Made by a program: the position numbers and the translations under genes
Source: Bettongia penicillata ogilbyi
Lineage: Eukaryota > Chordata > Mammalia > Diprotodontia > Potoroidae
Direction: 5' to 3'
NCBI GenBank assembly: GCA_023548195.1
Contig: JAJHZJ010000399.1
Coordinates: forward strand, 7,073,100-7,137,099
Length of the DNA stretch: 64,000 nt
Part shown: in pieces, positions 45,238-55,945 of the stretch
Layout of the letters: every line of letters starts with the position of its first letter
How positions within the stretch are numbered: position 1 is the stretch's first letter
Notes under the pieces: generated by a model
Databases searched by the model: none
Seen by the model: only the letters and a program-made list of their open reading frames with translations
Told to the model about the DNA's origin: nothing

Positions 45238-46338
45238 ATGTCCAGAAAAAAGAAGCAAAATAAGACCATGGAGAGCTATTTTGATGGGGTGCAGATGTTC
45301 CCGCTTTTCAATTCTGATGATGAGGAAACATTCTTACCATCAGGGAAAGACGTGGGGGGCGGGGCTTCTGTATCCAAGACACCCCAGGTGAATGTCTGCT
45401 GGACTCAGACCATGGAAGAGCTCAAAAAGGATTTTGAAAAGCAAGTTAGACAGGTGGAGGAAAAACTGGGAAGAGAAATGAGAGAGATGCAAGAAAAGCA
45501 TGAAAAACGGGTCAATACCTGGGTAAAGGAGACCCAAAAAAATGCTGAAGAAAATAACACCTTGAAAAATAGGCTCACTCAATTGGCAAAAGAGGTTCAA
45601 AAAGCCAATGAGGAGAAGAATGCTTTCAAAAGCAGAATTAGCCAAATGGAAAAAGAGGTTCAAAAGCTCACTGAAGAAAATAGTTCTCTCAAGATTAGAA
45701 TGGAACAGTTGGAGTCTAATGACTTTCTGAGAAACCAAGAAATTACCAAACAAAACCAAAAGAATGAAAAAATGGAAAAGAATATGAAATATCTCATCGG
45801 AAAAACAACTGACCAGGAAAATAGATCCAGGAGAGACAATTTAAAAAGTCTGGGACTACCTGAAAGCCATGATCAAAAAAAGAGCCTACACATCATCTTC
45901 CATGAAACTATCAAGGAAAACTGCCCTGATATTCTCCAACCAGAGGGCAAAATAAGTATTGAAAGAATCCATCGATCACCACCTGAAAGAGATCCAAAGA
46001 GAGAAACTCCTAGGAACATTGTGGCCAAATTCCAGAATTCCCAGGTCAAGGAGAAAATCTTGCAAGCAGCTAGAAAGAAACAATTCCAGTATTGTGGAAA
46101 TACAATCAGGATAACTCAAGATGTAGCAGCTTCTACATTAAGGGATCGAAGGGCGTGGAATAGGATATTCCAGAAGTCAAAGGAACCAGGGCTCAAACCA
46201 AGAATCACCTACCCAGCAAAACTGAGTATAATACTTCAGGGGAAAATATGGTGTTTCAATGAAACAGAGGACTTTCAATCATTCTTGATGAAAATACCAA
46301 AACTGAAAAGAGAATTTGACTTTCAAACACAAGAATGA
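45238..46338 (+). CDS. HAL1/L1 ORF1 protein (ORF1p), intact
   Basis: A 366-residue nucleic-acid-binding protein of the L1 ORF1p family, expected to trimerise, coat its RNA and form the retrotransposition RNP in the cytoplasm. Seen in order: basic N-terminus (SRKKKQNK), a KTMESYF motif at residues 9-15, an acidic low-complexity part (about 18-55), a long heptad coiled coil (about 60-190), an RRM starting at SRRDNLKSLGLPE (about 200) and a C-terminal domain with AARKKQFQYCGNTIRITQD (about 280) and YPAKLSIILQGK (about 322), ending FDFQTQE. Length is close to that of human ORF1p (338). The start is the first ATG after the 5'UTR and aligns with ATGs in H1, H2 and H3. No ORF2 follows. Identification is secure; whether it is expressed is unknown. 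Confidence 0.92.
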   Translation: MSRKKKQNKTMESYFDGVQMFPLFNSDDEETFLPSGKDVGGGASVSKTPQVNVCWTQTMEELKKDFEKQVRQVEEKLGREMREMQEKHEKRVNTWVKETQKNAEENNTLKNRLTQLAKEVQKANEEKNAFKSRISQMEKEVQKLTEENSSLKIRMEQLESNDFLRNQEITKQNQKNEKMEKNMKYLIGKTTDQENRSRRDNLKSLGLPESHDQKKSLHIIFHETIKENCPDILQPEGKISIERIHRSPPERDPKRETPRNIVAKFQNSQVKEKILQAARKKQFQYCGNTIRITQDVAASTLRDRRAWNRIFQKSKEPGLKPRITYPAKLSIILQGKIWCFNETEDFQSFLMKIPKLKREFDFQTQE

Positions 46339-47050
46339 GAAGAAGCATGAAAAAGTAAACAGCAAGGAGAACTCATAAGGGACTTACCAAAAGTGAACGG
46401 TTTACATTCCTACATGGAAAGACAATATTTGTAACTCTTAAAATTTTTCAGTATCTGGGTAGTTGGTGGGATTATACACACACACACGGACACACATGTA
46501 TATGCGTGCACACGCACACACACACACACACACGTGTATGTACACACAGAGACCGAGAGCACAGTGTGAATTGAATAGGATGGGATCATATCTTAAAAAA
46601 AAATGAAGTTAAGCGGTGAGAGAGAAATGTATTGGGAGGAGAGAGGGAGAAATGGAATGGGGCAAATTATCTCTCATAGAAAAGGAAGGCAGGAGAATTT
46701 TAGTGGAGGGAAAAAGAGGAGAGCTGAGAGAAAAACATGAAGTTTACTCTCATCACATTTGAATAAAGGAAGGAATAATATGCACACTCATTTTGGTAGG
46801 AAAACCTATCTTACAATACAGGAAAGTGGGGGAGAAGGGTGACAGAAGGGAGGGTAAAGGGTGGAGGGAGCAATTTGAAATCAACGCTCTTGGGGAGGGA
46901 CATGATCAAAAGAGAGAATAGAAGCAATGAGGGGCAGGATAGGATGGAGGGAAATATAGTTTGTCTTATACAACACGACTATTACCGAAGTCATTTGCAA
47001 AATTACACAGATATGGCCTATATTGAATTACCTGACTTACCAAAGGGAAT

Positions 47051-47072
47051 GGGTGGGGAGGGAGGAATGGGG
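47051..47072 (+). other. G-quadruplex-type motif in the H4 3'UTR
   Basis: Four G-runs (GGG, GGGG, GGG, GGGG) with loops of 1, 1 and 6 bases, in the same place as in H1. Confidence 0.6.
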
Positions 47073-48384
47073 AGAAGTTGGAACTCAAAGTTTTAGGAAC
47101 AACTGTTGAGTATTGTTCTTGCTACTAGAATATAAGAAATACAGGTAATGGGGAATAGAAAGTTATCTGACCCTATAGGACAAAAGAGAAGATGGGGACA
47201 AGGAAAGGGAGGGATGATAGAGGAGAGGGCAGATTGGTGATAGGGGAAATTAGAATGCTCAGTGTATTGGGATGGGGGGAGGGGATAAATGGGGAGAACA
47301 TTTGGGACCCAAACTTTTGTGAAAATGAATGTAAAAAGTTGAATTAATAAATTTAAAAAAATAAAAATTAAATAAAAATTTAAAAAAAGAACATGGAAAA
47401 CATCTTTCAAGAAATTACCAAGAAAAACTGTCCTGAGATCCTAGAACTATAGGGTAAAATTATCATTGAAGGAATCCACTAATTACCTCTTAAAAGAGAT
47501 CCAAAATTAAAAATCCAAGGAATGTTGTAGTTTAATTTCAGAATTATCAGATCAAGGAGATAATACTGCAAGCAGCCAGAAATAAGTCATTTAAATATTG
47601 TGGAACCACCCTGACCTTAGCAGGTTCAACATTAAAGGATTGCAGGATTTAGAATGCGATATTGTGGAAGATGAAACAACTTGGATTACAATCAAGTATC
47701 CTGCAAAACTGAGTATAATCTTTCAGGGGGAACCATGGAAATTCAACAAAATAAGAAACTTTCAATCATTTCTGATTTAGAAAAAAAAACAGAACTGAAC
47801 AGAAAATTTAATCTTCAAATATGAGACTCAAGAGAAACATAAAAAGGTAAAGAGGAAAGTAAAAGAAAAAGACTTTTTTTCCATAAGGTTAAATTGTTTA
47901 CATCCCTACACAGGAAGACGATCCTTGTAACTCTTCAGAACTGTATCTGTATTATTATGGCATTAAAAGGGATATGTATAGACAAAGGGAAGGGGATATA
48001 ATTGAATTTGACATGATGATAAGAATAGCTACTTAAGGAGTGGGGAAAAGATGGTATTAGAAGAAGAAGAAGTGGGAAGGGAGTTACATCATGGAAAGAG
48101 GTGAAAAGACACTTCTTTTATTAGAGCAGAGGGAAAGAAAGGGGGTGTGCATTGTTGGAACTCTAATCTTATAAGATCTGACTCAAAGAGGAAATAACAT
48201 ACACAAGCAGATGGTTATAGAAACCTTTCAAATTTGATCAGAAAGTTGGAGGAGAAAGGGGAAAGAAAATGGAAGGGTGGATAGAGGTGAGGGGAGAACT
48301 AAGGGGAGTGCAGTCAGAAGGAAAATACTGGTGAGGCGGGAAAAGGTGAAAGAAAAGTATAATGGGGGGAATAGGGTAGAGGGA

Positions 48385-48690
48385 CAGACAGCAATAACAA
48401 TTGTGAATTTGAACAGGATCAACTCTCTCACAGAACAGAAGTGGATAGCAGTGTGAATTAAAAACTAGTACATTGATTACAAGAAACATCTGAAGCAGAG
48501 GGAACACACAGAATAAAGGTAACAAGCTGGAGCAGAATATATTATTCGTCAACTGAAGTAAAAAAATGCAAGGGTAGTAATCTTCATCTCAGAAAAATAA
48601 AAGCAAAAATAGATTTAATTAAAAAAGGAAAAGAAGTGAACTACATTTGACTGAAAGGTACCATACACAATGAAATAATATCAATACCAA

Positions 48691-48783
<93 letters not shown>

Positions 48784-49062
48784 AAGTAGTAAATCTTCCA
48801 GAATCTTAAAGGAGAAGTTAAGGGAGTTACAGGAATAGACAGCAGAACTATACATAAGGGAAATCTCAACCTCCCGCTCTCAAAACTAAAAAAGTCTAGC
48901 GAAAAAAGAAGTTAAGGGGGTGAATAGAGTTTTAGAAAGATAGATATGGTAGAGATCTGAAGAAAACTGAATGAGGATAGAAAGAAATATATCTTTTTCT
49001 AATTGGTACATGGTACCTGTACAAAATCAACCGTGTACTAGGACGTAAACACCTCATAGTGT
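48385..49062 (+). pseudogene. L1-Y ORF2 pseudogene, endonuclease part
   Basis: Heavily frame-broken endonuclease: NNCEFEQDQ-like start region, 'ctgaaaggtaccatacacaatga' for the KGTI-NE block, the (TA)n tract where NIYAP sequence is expected, and 'aaatcaaccgtgtactagga' for the IDHVLG block. Confidence 0.7.
48691..48779 (+). repeat. Long (TA)n microsatellite
   Basis: About 40 units, at the point of ORF2 that normally encodes the NIYAP motif. Confidence 0.95.
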
Positions 49063-49349
49063 AAAACTATTATTTTTTTTTTTACATTGGCCATGTTTAG
49101 TTTTTTGTTTTTTTTAATCTCACAGTCTGCATACTGAATCCTTTCCCTCAACATCAGGAGTTGGGACATATCTTTCATTATTAGTTCTCCGAAATTGTGG
49201 TGATTTATTACACTGATAAAAGAGTTCAGCAGAGTAGAATACCATTATATTTATGTTATAAAATTTGTTCCATTTATCAGCATTCAAACTGCAATTTTTT
49301 GTCACCAGAAAAAAGAGCTATATACATTTTGTGCGTGCTTACAGTTTTT
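49063..49349 (-). mobile_element. Antisense L1 3'UTR with poly(T) at its outer edge
   Basis: The T-run at 49069-49082 is a poly(A) tail read in reverse. Next come 'tttagttttttgttttttttaatctcacagtctgc' and 'ccctcaacatcaggagttggga', which are antisense marsupial L1 3'UTR sequence. It lies at the outer end of the 49063-52477 insertion. Confidence 0.55.
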
Positions 49350-49600
49350 TTTTAGGCTACGTAGGCTGCACAGTGAACAGAGTTCAGGGTTTTGTGTCAG
49401 AAAGACTCATGTACCTTAGTTCGAATGCAGCCTCAGACTTTTACTGGCTGTGTGATATTGGGCAAATTACTTTTACCCTGTTTGCCACAGTTCCTTCAGC
49501 TCTGAAAAAATCTCAAAAAAGTCCAACATCTTACTCAAGAAAATCTCAAAAAAGGTCACAAAGTGTCACACGCAACTTAAAAAATGACTGAACAACAAGT
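49350..49600 (+). mobile_element. Marsupial SINE
   Basis: tRNA-related head ('gtaggctgcacagtgaacag', 'ttcgaatgcagcctcagac', 'ctggctgtgtgatattgggc') and RTE-like tail ('gtcacaaagtgtcacacgcaac...atgactgaacaacaag'). It splits antisense L1 sequence. Confidence 0.8.
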
Positions 49601-49860
49601 TTAAGTTTGGTTTTGTTTAGGATAAACACCTCCTTTAATTTACCCTCCCTCTAATTCTCCCCCTCCCCTTCTTCTGTTTCCTGATGTAATTATGTTTGGT
49701 GTATATTCTTCCTTCTTTTTAAATAACTCATATGAGAGAGAGGTACAAGTGTTACCCATTTTCCCATCAGAACTTGATTATGTGAGACAATTTTCACTAC
49801 CCTTTGTTTCCTTTCTTCTTCCTGCCAAACCGGTACCACCCCCACTCTTCCTCTTCTTTT
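49601..49860 (-). mobile_element. Probable antisense L1 3' sequence
   Basis: Pyrimidine-rich sequence ('taatttaccctccctctaattctcc') resembling the reversed purine-rich tract of L1 3' regions. Family assignment is tentative. Confidence 0.4.
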
Positions 49861-52477
49861 CTTTTTTTGAATTTATTTATTTATTTTTATATTTCCACAT
49901 TTATGTCCACAAAATTTTGAGTTCCAGTCTTTCTCACCATCTCTCCCCTCCCCTATTCCCTAACACATTGTGTTCTGATTACCCCTTCTTTCAATGTATC
50001 CTCCCTTCTATCACATCTCACCCTTCCTTTATCCTCATCTTCCCTCTTTTCTTTGTAGGGAAAGATAAATTACTGTACCCCATTACTTGCGTTTCTTATT
50101 TCCCAATTATACACAAAAATAATTCTCAACATTCTTTTCTAATACTTTGAATTTCAACTTCTCTCCCTCCCTCCCTCCCTACCCATCCCCACTGAGAAGT
50201 GAGGCAATTCAATACAAGCTGTATATGTGTCGTTTTGCAAAAGACTTCCATTGTGGACATGTTATGTGATACTAACTATATTGCCCTCTATCCCTCTCCT
50301 TTACTTTATTCTCTCATTTGACCTTGTCCCTTCCCAAAAGTGTTTACTTCTAGTTACTTCTTTCTCCCATTTGCTCTCACTTCTATCAACCCCTCACCCC
50401 ACTTTTCCCCTCCTCCCCTACTTTCCTGTAGTGTAAGATATACTTTCATACCAAATTTAGTGAGCATGTTATTCCCTCCTTAAGACATACGTGAAGAGAG
50501 TAAGCTTCACTTTTCCCCTCTCCCTGTCTCCCTTTTCTCCTCCATTGAATAATATTTTTTCTTATTTCTTTTAAGAGTTATAATCTACCCCATTCAATTT
50601 CTCCCTTTCTCCTCCCAGTATTTTCCTCCCTTATGCCTTAGTTTTTATTTTTTTATGGATATCATCTCTTCTGATTCAACACAACCTGTGCTCTCTGTGT
50701 GTGCGTGTGTGTGTGTGTGTATAATCCCTCCACCTACCCAAATACTGAGAAAAGTCTCAAGAATTACAAATATTTTCTTTCCATGTAAGAATGTAAACAG
50801 TTCAACTTTAGAACGTTCTTTATGATTTCTCTTTCCCGTTCTTCTTTTCATGCTTCTTTTGATTCTTCTGTTTGAAAGTGAGATTTCCTCTTCAGTTCTC
50901 ATCTTTTCATCAAGAATGCTTGAAAGTGCTCCATATTGTCTAATGACCATTTATTCCCTTGAAATAAACTCAGTTTTGCTAGGTAGGTGGTTTTAATCCC
51001 AGTTCCTTTGACTTCTGGAATATCCTATCATAAGGCTTTCAATCCCTTAATGTGGAAGCTTCCTGATGCTCTTTTATCCTGATTGTTTCTTTATCTGTTA
51101 TCCTGGAATTGTTTCTTTCTAGGTGCTTGCAATATTTTCTCCTTGACCTGGGAACTCTGAAAGTTGGCTACAATATTCCTAGGAGTTTCTCTTTTTGGGT
51201 CTCTTTCAGGAGGTGATCCGTGGATTCTTTCAATATTTATTTTGCCCTCTGGTTCTAGAATACCAGGGAAGTTTTTGGTGATAATTTCATGAAAGTTAAT
51301 TCCTAGACTCTTTTTTTGATCGCGGCTTTCAGGTCCTGGATCTATTTTCCAGGTCAGTTGTTTTTCCAATGATATGTTTCACATTATTTTCTATTTTTTC
51401 AATCATTTGGTTCTGTTTTTAAAATTCGTGGTTTATCTCATAGTCATTAGCTTCCCTGGACTTGAGTGTCTCTTTGAAAGAACTATTTTGTTCAGTGAGT
51501 TTTTGAACCTTCTCCATTTTGGTAATTCTGCTCTTTAAAGCCTCTTTCTCCACATTGGTTTTTTGGACCTCTTTTTCCAATTGAGTTATCCTCTTTTTAA
51601 AGGTGTTATTTTCCTCATCATTTTTTTTTTGTTTCTCCTTTAGCAGAGTGCTGACATGCTTTTCCAGCTCTTCTATGGTCTGATCCCATTTCATATTCAT
51701 ATTCATTTTGGAGGTACTGGAGGCAGAGGTCTTTTCTTCCTGACAGGATGCTTTGTTCTTCCTTATCAGAAAGGATGGAAGGAGACATCTGTTCACCAAG
51801 AAAATAACCTTCTATGGTCTTATTTTTTTTTCCTTTTTTGGACATTTTACTATCCAGTTACGTGACTTCTGAATCTTTTGTCAACAGGAAGTTCCTAGTG
51901 CTCCTCCTTTCCCCAGTACCATGCTCAAGTCTAAGGCAAGGCTAAGATTAAGATTAGCTGCTTGATTACCTCACGGGCTTTATGTGTACTGCAACTGAAG
52001 GCTGAGGTTCAGATTAGCTGTTTAATTCCACCAGAGACTTTCATCTGAGCTCCCTGGCAATGAAACCTGGTTGTTTTCCTGTAGTCACCTGTCACCTGCT
52101 GCTGCTGCTGCCTCCGCCTCTGGCCAGTGCTGTGGGAACTCCATTGTGCTCAGCTTGGAAAGGCCTCCCACACTGACCTTTGGAGCTATCTTTGTCTGTT
52201 GTGGGTTCAGGAATCTTGGACCTTACCTGCTTGGAATTCTGCCCTGGAGGTCTGTCCAGGTCCTGTTCCTCCCAGTGCCACATAGGCCAGGGCTGGGATC
52301 TGCCCCACTCAGCGTCCTGTGAGATAGACCTTTCTTGTCAGCCTTCCAGGTTACTTTTGGCTGGAAACCTCTTTCACTCTGTTGTTCTGTGGCTTCTGCT
52401 CTCTAGAATTTGTTGAGAGTCATTTTTTACAGGTATTTTGTGGGCTGTGGGGGAAGCCCTAGAGTATATGCCCTCAA
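49861..52477 (-). mobile_element. HAL1 copy H5, nearly full length, old
   Basis: Antisense HAL1 with 3' end T-rich at 49864-49910, the HAL1 3'UTR including (TG)n at 50697-50722 and a G4-type motif near 50163-50189, ORF1 51845-50860 and 5'UTR to about 52477. The last 20 bases of the usual 5' end are missing or diverged. Outer 15-bp repeats CTCATAGTGTAAAAC (49048-49062) and CTCAAAGTGTAATAC (52478-52492) match at 13 positions and flank the whole 49063-52477 block. Confidence 0.85.
50860..51845 (-). pseudogene. ORF1 pseudogene of HAL1 H5
   Basis: Start MSKKGKKNKTIEGYFLGEQM, then an acidic part and coiled coil (51799-51419), split by several frameshifts. The RRM start is deleted: the linker runs from DLENRS-type sequence straight into ESRDQKKSLG. 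The C-terminal region breaks after RKKQFQ with a small insertion. Confidence 0.85.
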
Positions 52478-55330
52478 AGTGTAATACAGAATGGTAGAGA
52501 TATTAAATACATACTTTTCAGATCATGATGCAATAAACGGTACATGCAATAAAGGACCATGGAAAGATAGTCTAAAAATTAATTGGAAACTACATAATCT
52601 AATTCTAAAGTGGGTCCAACAAGGAATCATAGAGAAATCAATAACTTTATCCCAGAGAATGAAACCATAGCAAAACTTATGGGACACAGGGGTAGCCCAT
52701 AACTTATGGGATAAAATAGTTCTTAGGGGACACTTAATATTTCTAAATAGAAACCATAATAGAGATTAGTAAAATGTAAATTAAGAAAATTATTGAACAA
52801 ATAAATAATTGTATGAGATAGTTATGAAAATAAATTAATAAATAGAAAATCATTGCAATTTGATTTAAAAAAAAAGAAATAACAAAACCAAATTACCAGT
52901 ATCAAAAATTAAATGGATGGATTTGCTACCAATGAAAAGTAAAATAAAACAATAATTAGGACCTATTTTGCCCAACTGTATGCCAATAAATCTGACAATC
53001 TTAGTGAAAAGGTAACTGTTTATGGAAATACAAATTACTCATATTAACAGTAAAGGAAATAAAATACATAAATAACCCTATTTCAGAAAAAGGAATTGAA
53101 GAAACCATCAATGAACTACTTAGATAAAAATCTTCAGGGCCACGTGAATTTAAAAGTGAATTCTACCAAACGTTTAAAGAAAAATGAATACAAATACTAC
53201 ATAAACTGTTTGGAAAACTAGGCAAAGAAGAAGTCCTACCAAAAATGGTGCTGATACCTAAACCAGGAAGAACAAAAACAGAGAAAGAAAATTGTAAACA
53301 GATTTATTTTTTTGAATACTGATGCAAAAATTTCAAATAAAAATTCAGGAAGGATTACAGCAGTTTCTCATGGTGATAATCCAATATGCACAGGTGGAAT
53401 TTGTATCACAAATGGAGATTTGGTTCAATATTAGGAAAACTTGCAGTGTAATTGCCTACATGGATAACAAAATGAAAAGAAACTACATGATCACCTCAAT
53501 AGATGTGGGGAAAATTTTTTATTTAAAAATACAACACCCATTTTGCAAAATACAGAATTAGAAAGCATAGGAAAAGTGATATTTTCCTTAAAATCATAGG
53601 GAACATCTATCTAAAACCATCAGCAAGCATTATATGTAATAGGGACAAGCTAGGAGCATTTCCAATAAAATCAGGGGTGAAATAAGAATATCCATTATCA
53701 CCAGTGTTGTTCAATACTGTAAGAGAAATGTTAGTTTTATCTGTAAGAGAAGAAAAAGAAATTGAAAGAGTTAGAATAGGTAATAAGAAAAAAAATATCA
53801 TTGTAGATTATATGATGGTATGCTTAGCAAATCCCAGAGAATCAACTAAAAAACTCCTTAAAATAATTAACAACCTTAGCAAAGTTTAGGAATATAAAAT
53901 AAAGCCACATATATCATCGACATTTCTATATATTACTAACAAAGACCAACAAAAAGATAGAAAGAGAATTTCCTTTCAATGTTATTATAGAAACTATAAA
54001 ATATTTGGGAATCTACCTTCCAAGACAAACTGAGAAATGTTATGAACACAATTACAAAACATTTTTAAACAAATGAAGTCATATATAAATAACTGGAAAA
54101 ATATCAGTGGCTCATGGGTAAACCAAGCTAATATAATACAAATGACAACTACACCTAAATTCATTTACTTATTCAGTGCCATGTCGATCACTCTACCAAA
54201 AATGTATTTTGTAGCCCTACAAAAAAAATAATAAAAAAATTCATCTGGAAGAACAAAATGACCAGAATATCAAGGGAATCAATGAAAAGTAATGCAAGGG
54301 GAGTCGGTCCATTTGTGCCAGATCAAAACCTATATTATAAAGCAGCAATCATCAAAATTACTTTGTATTACCTAAAATATGGAGTGGTAGAAGACTTTGT
54401 TAGGTATACAAGACATAGTAGTTCATGACTAAAGTAGTCTACTGTTTGATTAACCCAAAGACTCCTGTTTCTGAGATAAAAACTCACTATTTAAAAAAAA
54501 AACTGCTCAAAGAACCAAACAAGAGTATCTTTACATCTTGTATCATTTACCAAGATAAGGTCAAAATGGGTAAATTATTTAGATATAAAGGCAAATACTA
54601 AATGGAAATTAGGAGAGCCAAGAATAGTTATCTGTCAAACCTTTGGAGAATGAGGAAAAATGCAACCAAAGAAGAGAAAGAAAACTACAAAATGCAAACT
54701 AGGTAATTTTTGATTATGTCAAATTAAAAAGGTTTTACACAAGCAAAGCCAATGCAACCATGGTTAGAAGGGAAGCCAGAAGTTGGGAAACAGTTTTGTA
54801 CAGATAGTGTCTCTGATAAAAGATTCATTTCTAAAAATATATAGAGAATTGAGTCAAATTTATGACTATGAACAGGCAGTTTTCAGATAAAGAAATTAAA
54901 GCTACCAACAGTCATATGAAAAAATTCTCTAAATCACTTTGATTAGAGAATTGAAAATCAAAGCAGTTCTGAGGTACCACATCACACACATCAGACTGAC
55001 CTACATGACAAAACATGAAAATGATAAATCCAACCATTCTGGAGAGTATTTGGAACTATGCCCAAAGGATTATAAAAGTGTGCACACCATTTGATACAGA
55101 AATATCGCTTCTAGTTTTGTATCCCAAAGAGATCATAAAAATTGGAAAAGGACCAAATTTACCAAAACATTTATAGCTACTCTGTGGTGGTCAAAAATTG
55201 GAAAATGAGAGGATGCCCATCAATTGAGGAATGGCAGAACAAGTTGTGGAATACATATGAAGGTGATGCAATACAATTGCTTTGTAAGAAATGATGAGTA
55301 GGTGAACTTCAGAAAAACTTGTAATGATTT
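52478..55330 (+). pseudogene. L1-Y, second part: ORF2 pseudogene to the 3' end
   Basis: It resumes at the end of the endonuclease with FSDHDAI (52521), keeping the catalytic SDH. RT blocks follow: [13 protein letters not shown] near 53255, LSPVLFNTVRE near 53695, and VDYMMVCLANPRES near 53805, where the YADD active site has been lost. The C-terminal domain follows (54100-55290) with WKNKMTRIS-like, LKIKAVLRYHITHI-like and RGCPSIEEWQNKLWNTYEGD sequence. Stops and frameshifts throughout. Length and order show a once full-length ORF2. Confidence 0.85.
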
Positions 55331-55639
55331 ACATGAACTGCATAATTTAACAAGTTACCATCAACTCTGTTCTACTTGTGTCATTTTTCCCATTTTTTTC
55401 TTCTGTGCACACTGAAAAAAATACATCAATTTTTTTTTTCAGATCTATTTCTTCCTGTTAATAGATATGTGTAATTAAGGAAAACACAAAAACACATTGA
55501 CCAATTTTAAAAGGCCTGATTCTCTTTTCCATTAAGAAGGAGGCAGGAGTCATTATCATTCTTTTGAAGTTGCTATTATTTGCTGCTTGATTAGGGTTCT
55601 AAGAACTTCCAAAGTTTTTGTTTAATATGGTCGTTGGGA
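55331..55639. other. L1-Y 3' flank and unassigned sequence
   Basis: Diverged 3'UTR-like sequence to about 55440 (T-rich run at 55431-55440), then unassigned. Confidence 0.4.
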
Positions 55640-55945
55640 TTAATTAAATTACTTACTAGATCTTGCTCATTTCATTACACATCAAGTATTACAATTGTTC
55701 CCATGTTTCTCTGAATCCTGCCACATTCGTTTCTTATGACACTACACAGTTACATCACATTCAAACGCAATTTGTTTGCCTATTCTCTAATAAACACCTA
55801 TTTTATTTCATTTTGCTATTATTATTAAAAGTATTTCTGCATTCATGTATGAAAGGATCACTTCCACGCTCTTTGATCTCCTTGGGGCATATCCCTAATG
55901 ACAATATCACTAGTTCACAAGGAATTTTAGTGTCTAGTGACTGCT
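55640..55945 (-). mobile_element. Antisense L1 3' fragment
   Basis: Same landmarks as 12170-12400 and 15060-15300: 'catttcattacacatcaag', 'tgtttgcctattctc', 'gatctccttggggcatatccc'. Strongly diverged, so older than the other antisense copies. Confidence 0.6.

Larger units (their letters stand above)
44491..47392 (+). mobile_element. HAL1 copy H4, full length with intact ORF1
   Basis: Complete half-L1: GGGGGGTGGAACCAAGATGG start, CpG-rich 5'UTR (44491-45237), open ORF1, and a 1.05-kb 3'UTR with CA tracts (46474-46545), purine-rich segments, a G4-type motif and an AATAAATTTAAAAAAATA-type tail ending about 47392. No ORF2 is present; transposition would require L1 ORF2p in trans. The intact ORF and retained CpGs mark it as the youngest HAL1 here. 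No clear TSD is visible: the left flank is L1-X2 spacer and the right flank is L1-Y ORF1, so one side has been rearranged. Confidence 0.93.
47393..49062 (+). mobile_element. Old L1-Y, first part: ORF1 C-terminus, spacer, ORF2 endonuclease
   Basis: The ORF1 remnant (47394-47825) begins at 'acatctttcaagaaatta' and includes 'tactgcaagcagccag' and PAKLSIIFQGEPWKFNKI. The spacer runs 47826-48384 and the ORF2 N-terminus starts at about 48385 ('aattgtgaatttgaacagg'). A long (TA)n tract lies inside ORF2. The element is interrupted at 49062 and resumes at 52478 with a duplicated CTCA(T/A)AGTGTAA(A/T)AC. Confidence 0.8.

Noticed and set aside
48619..48869. Open frames rich in IYIYIY
   Set aside because: Translation of the (TA)n tract.
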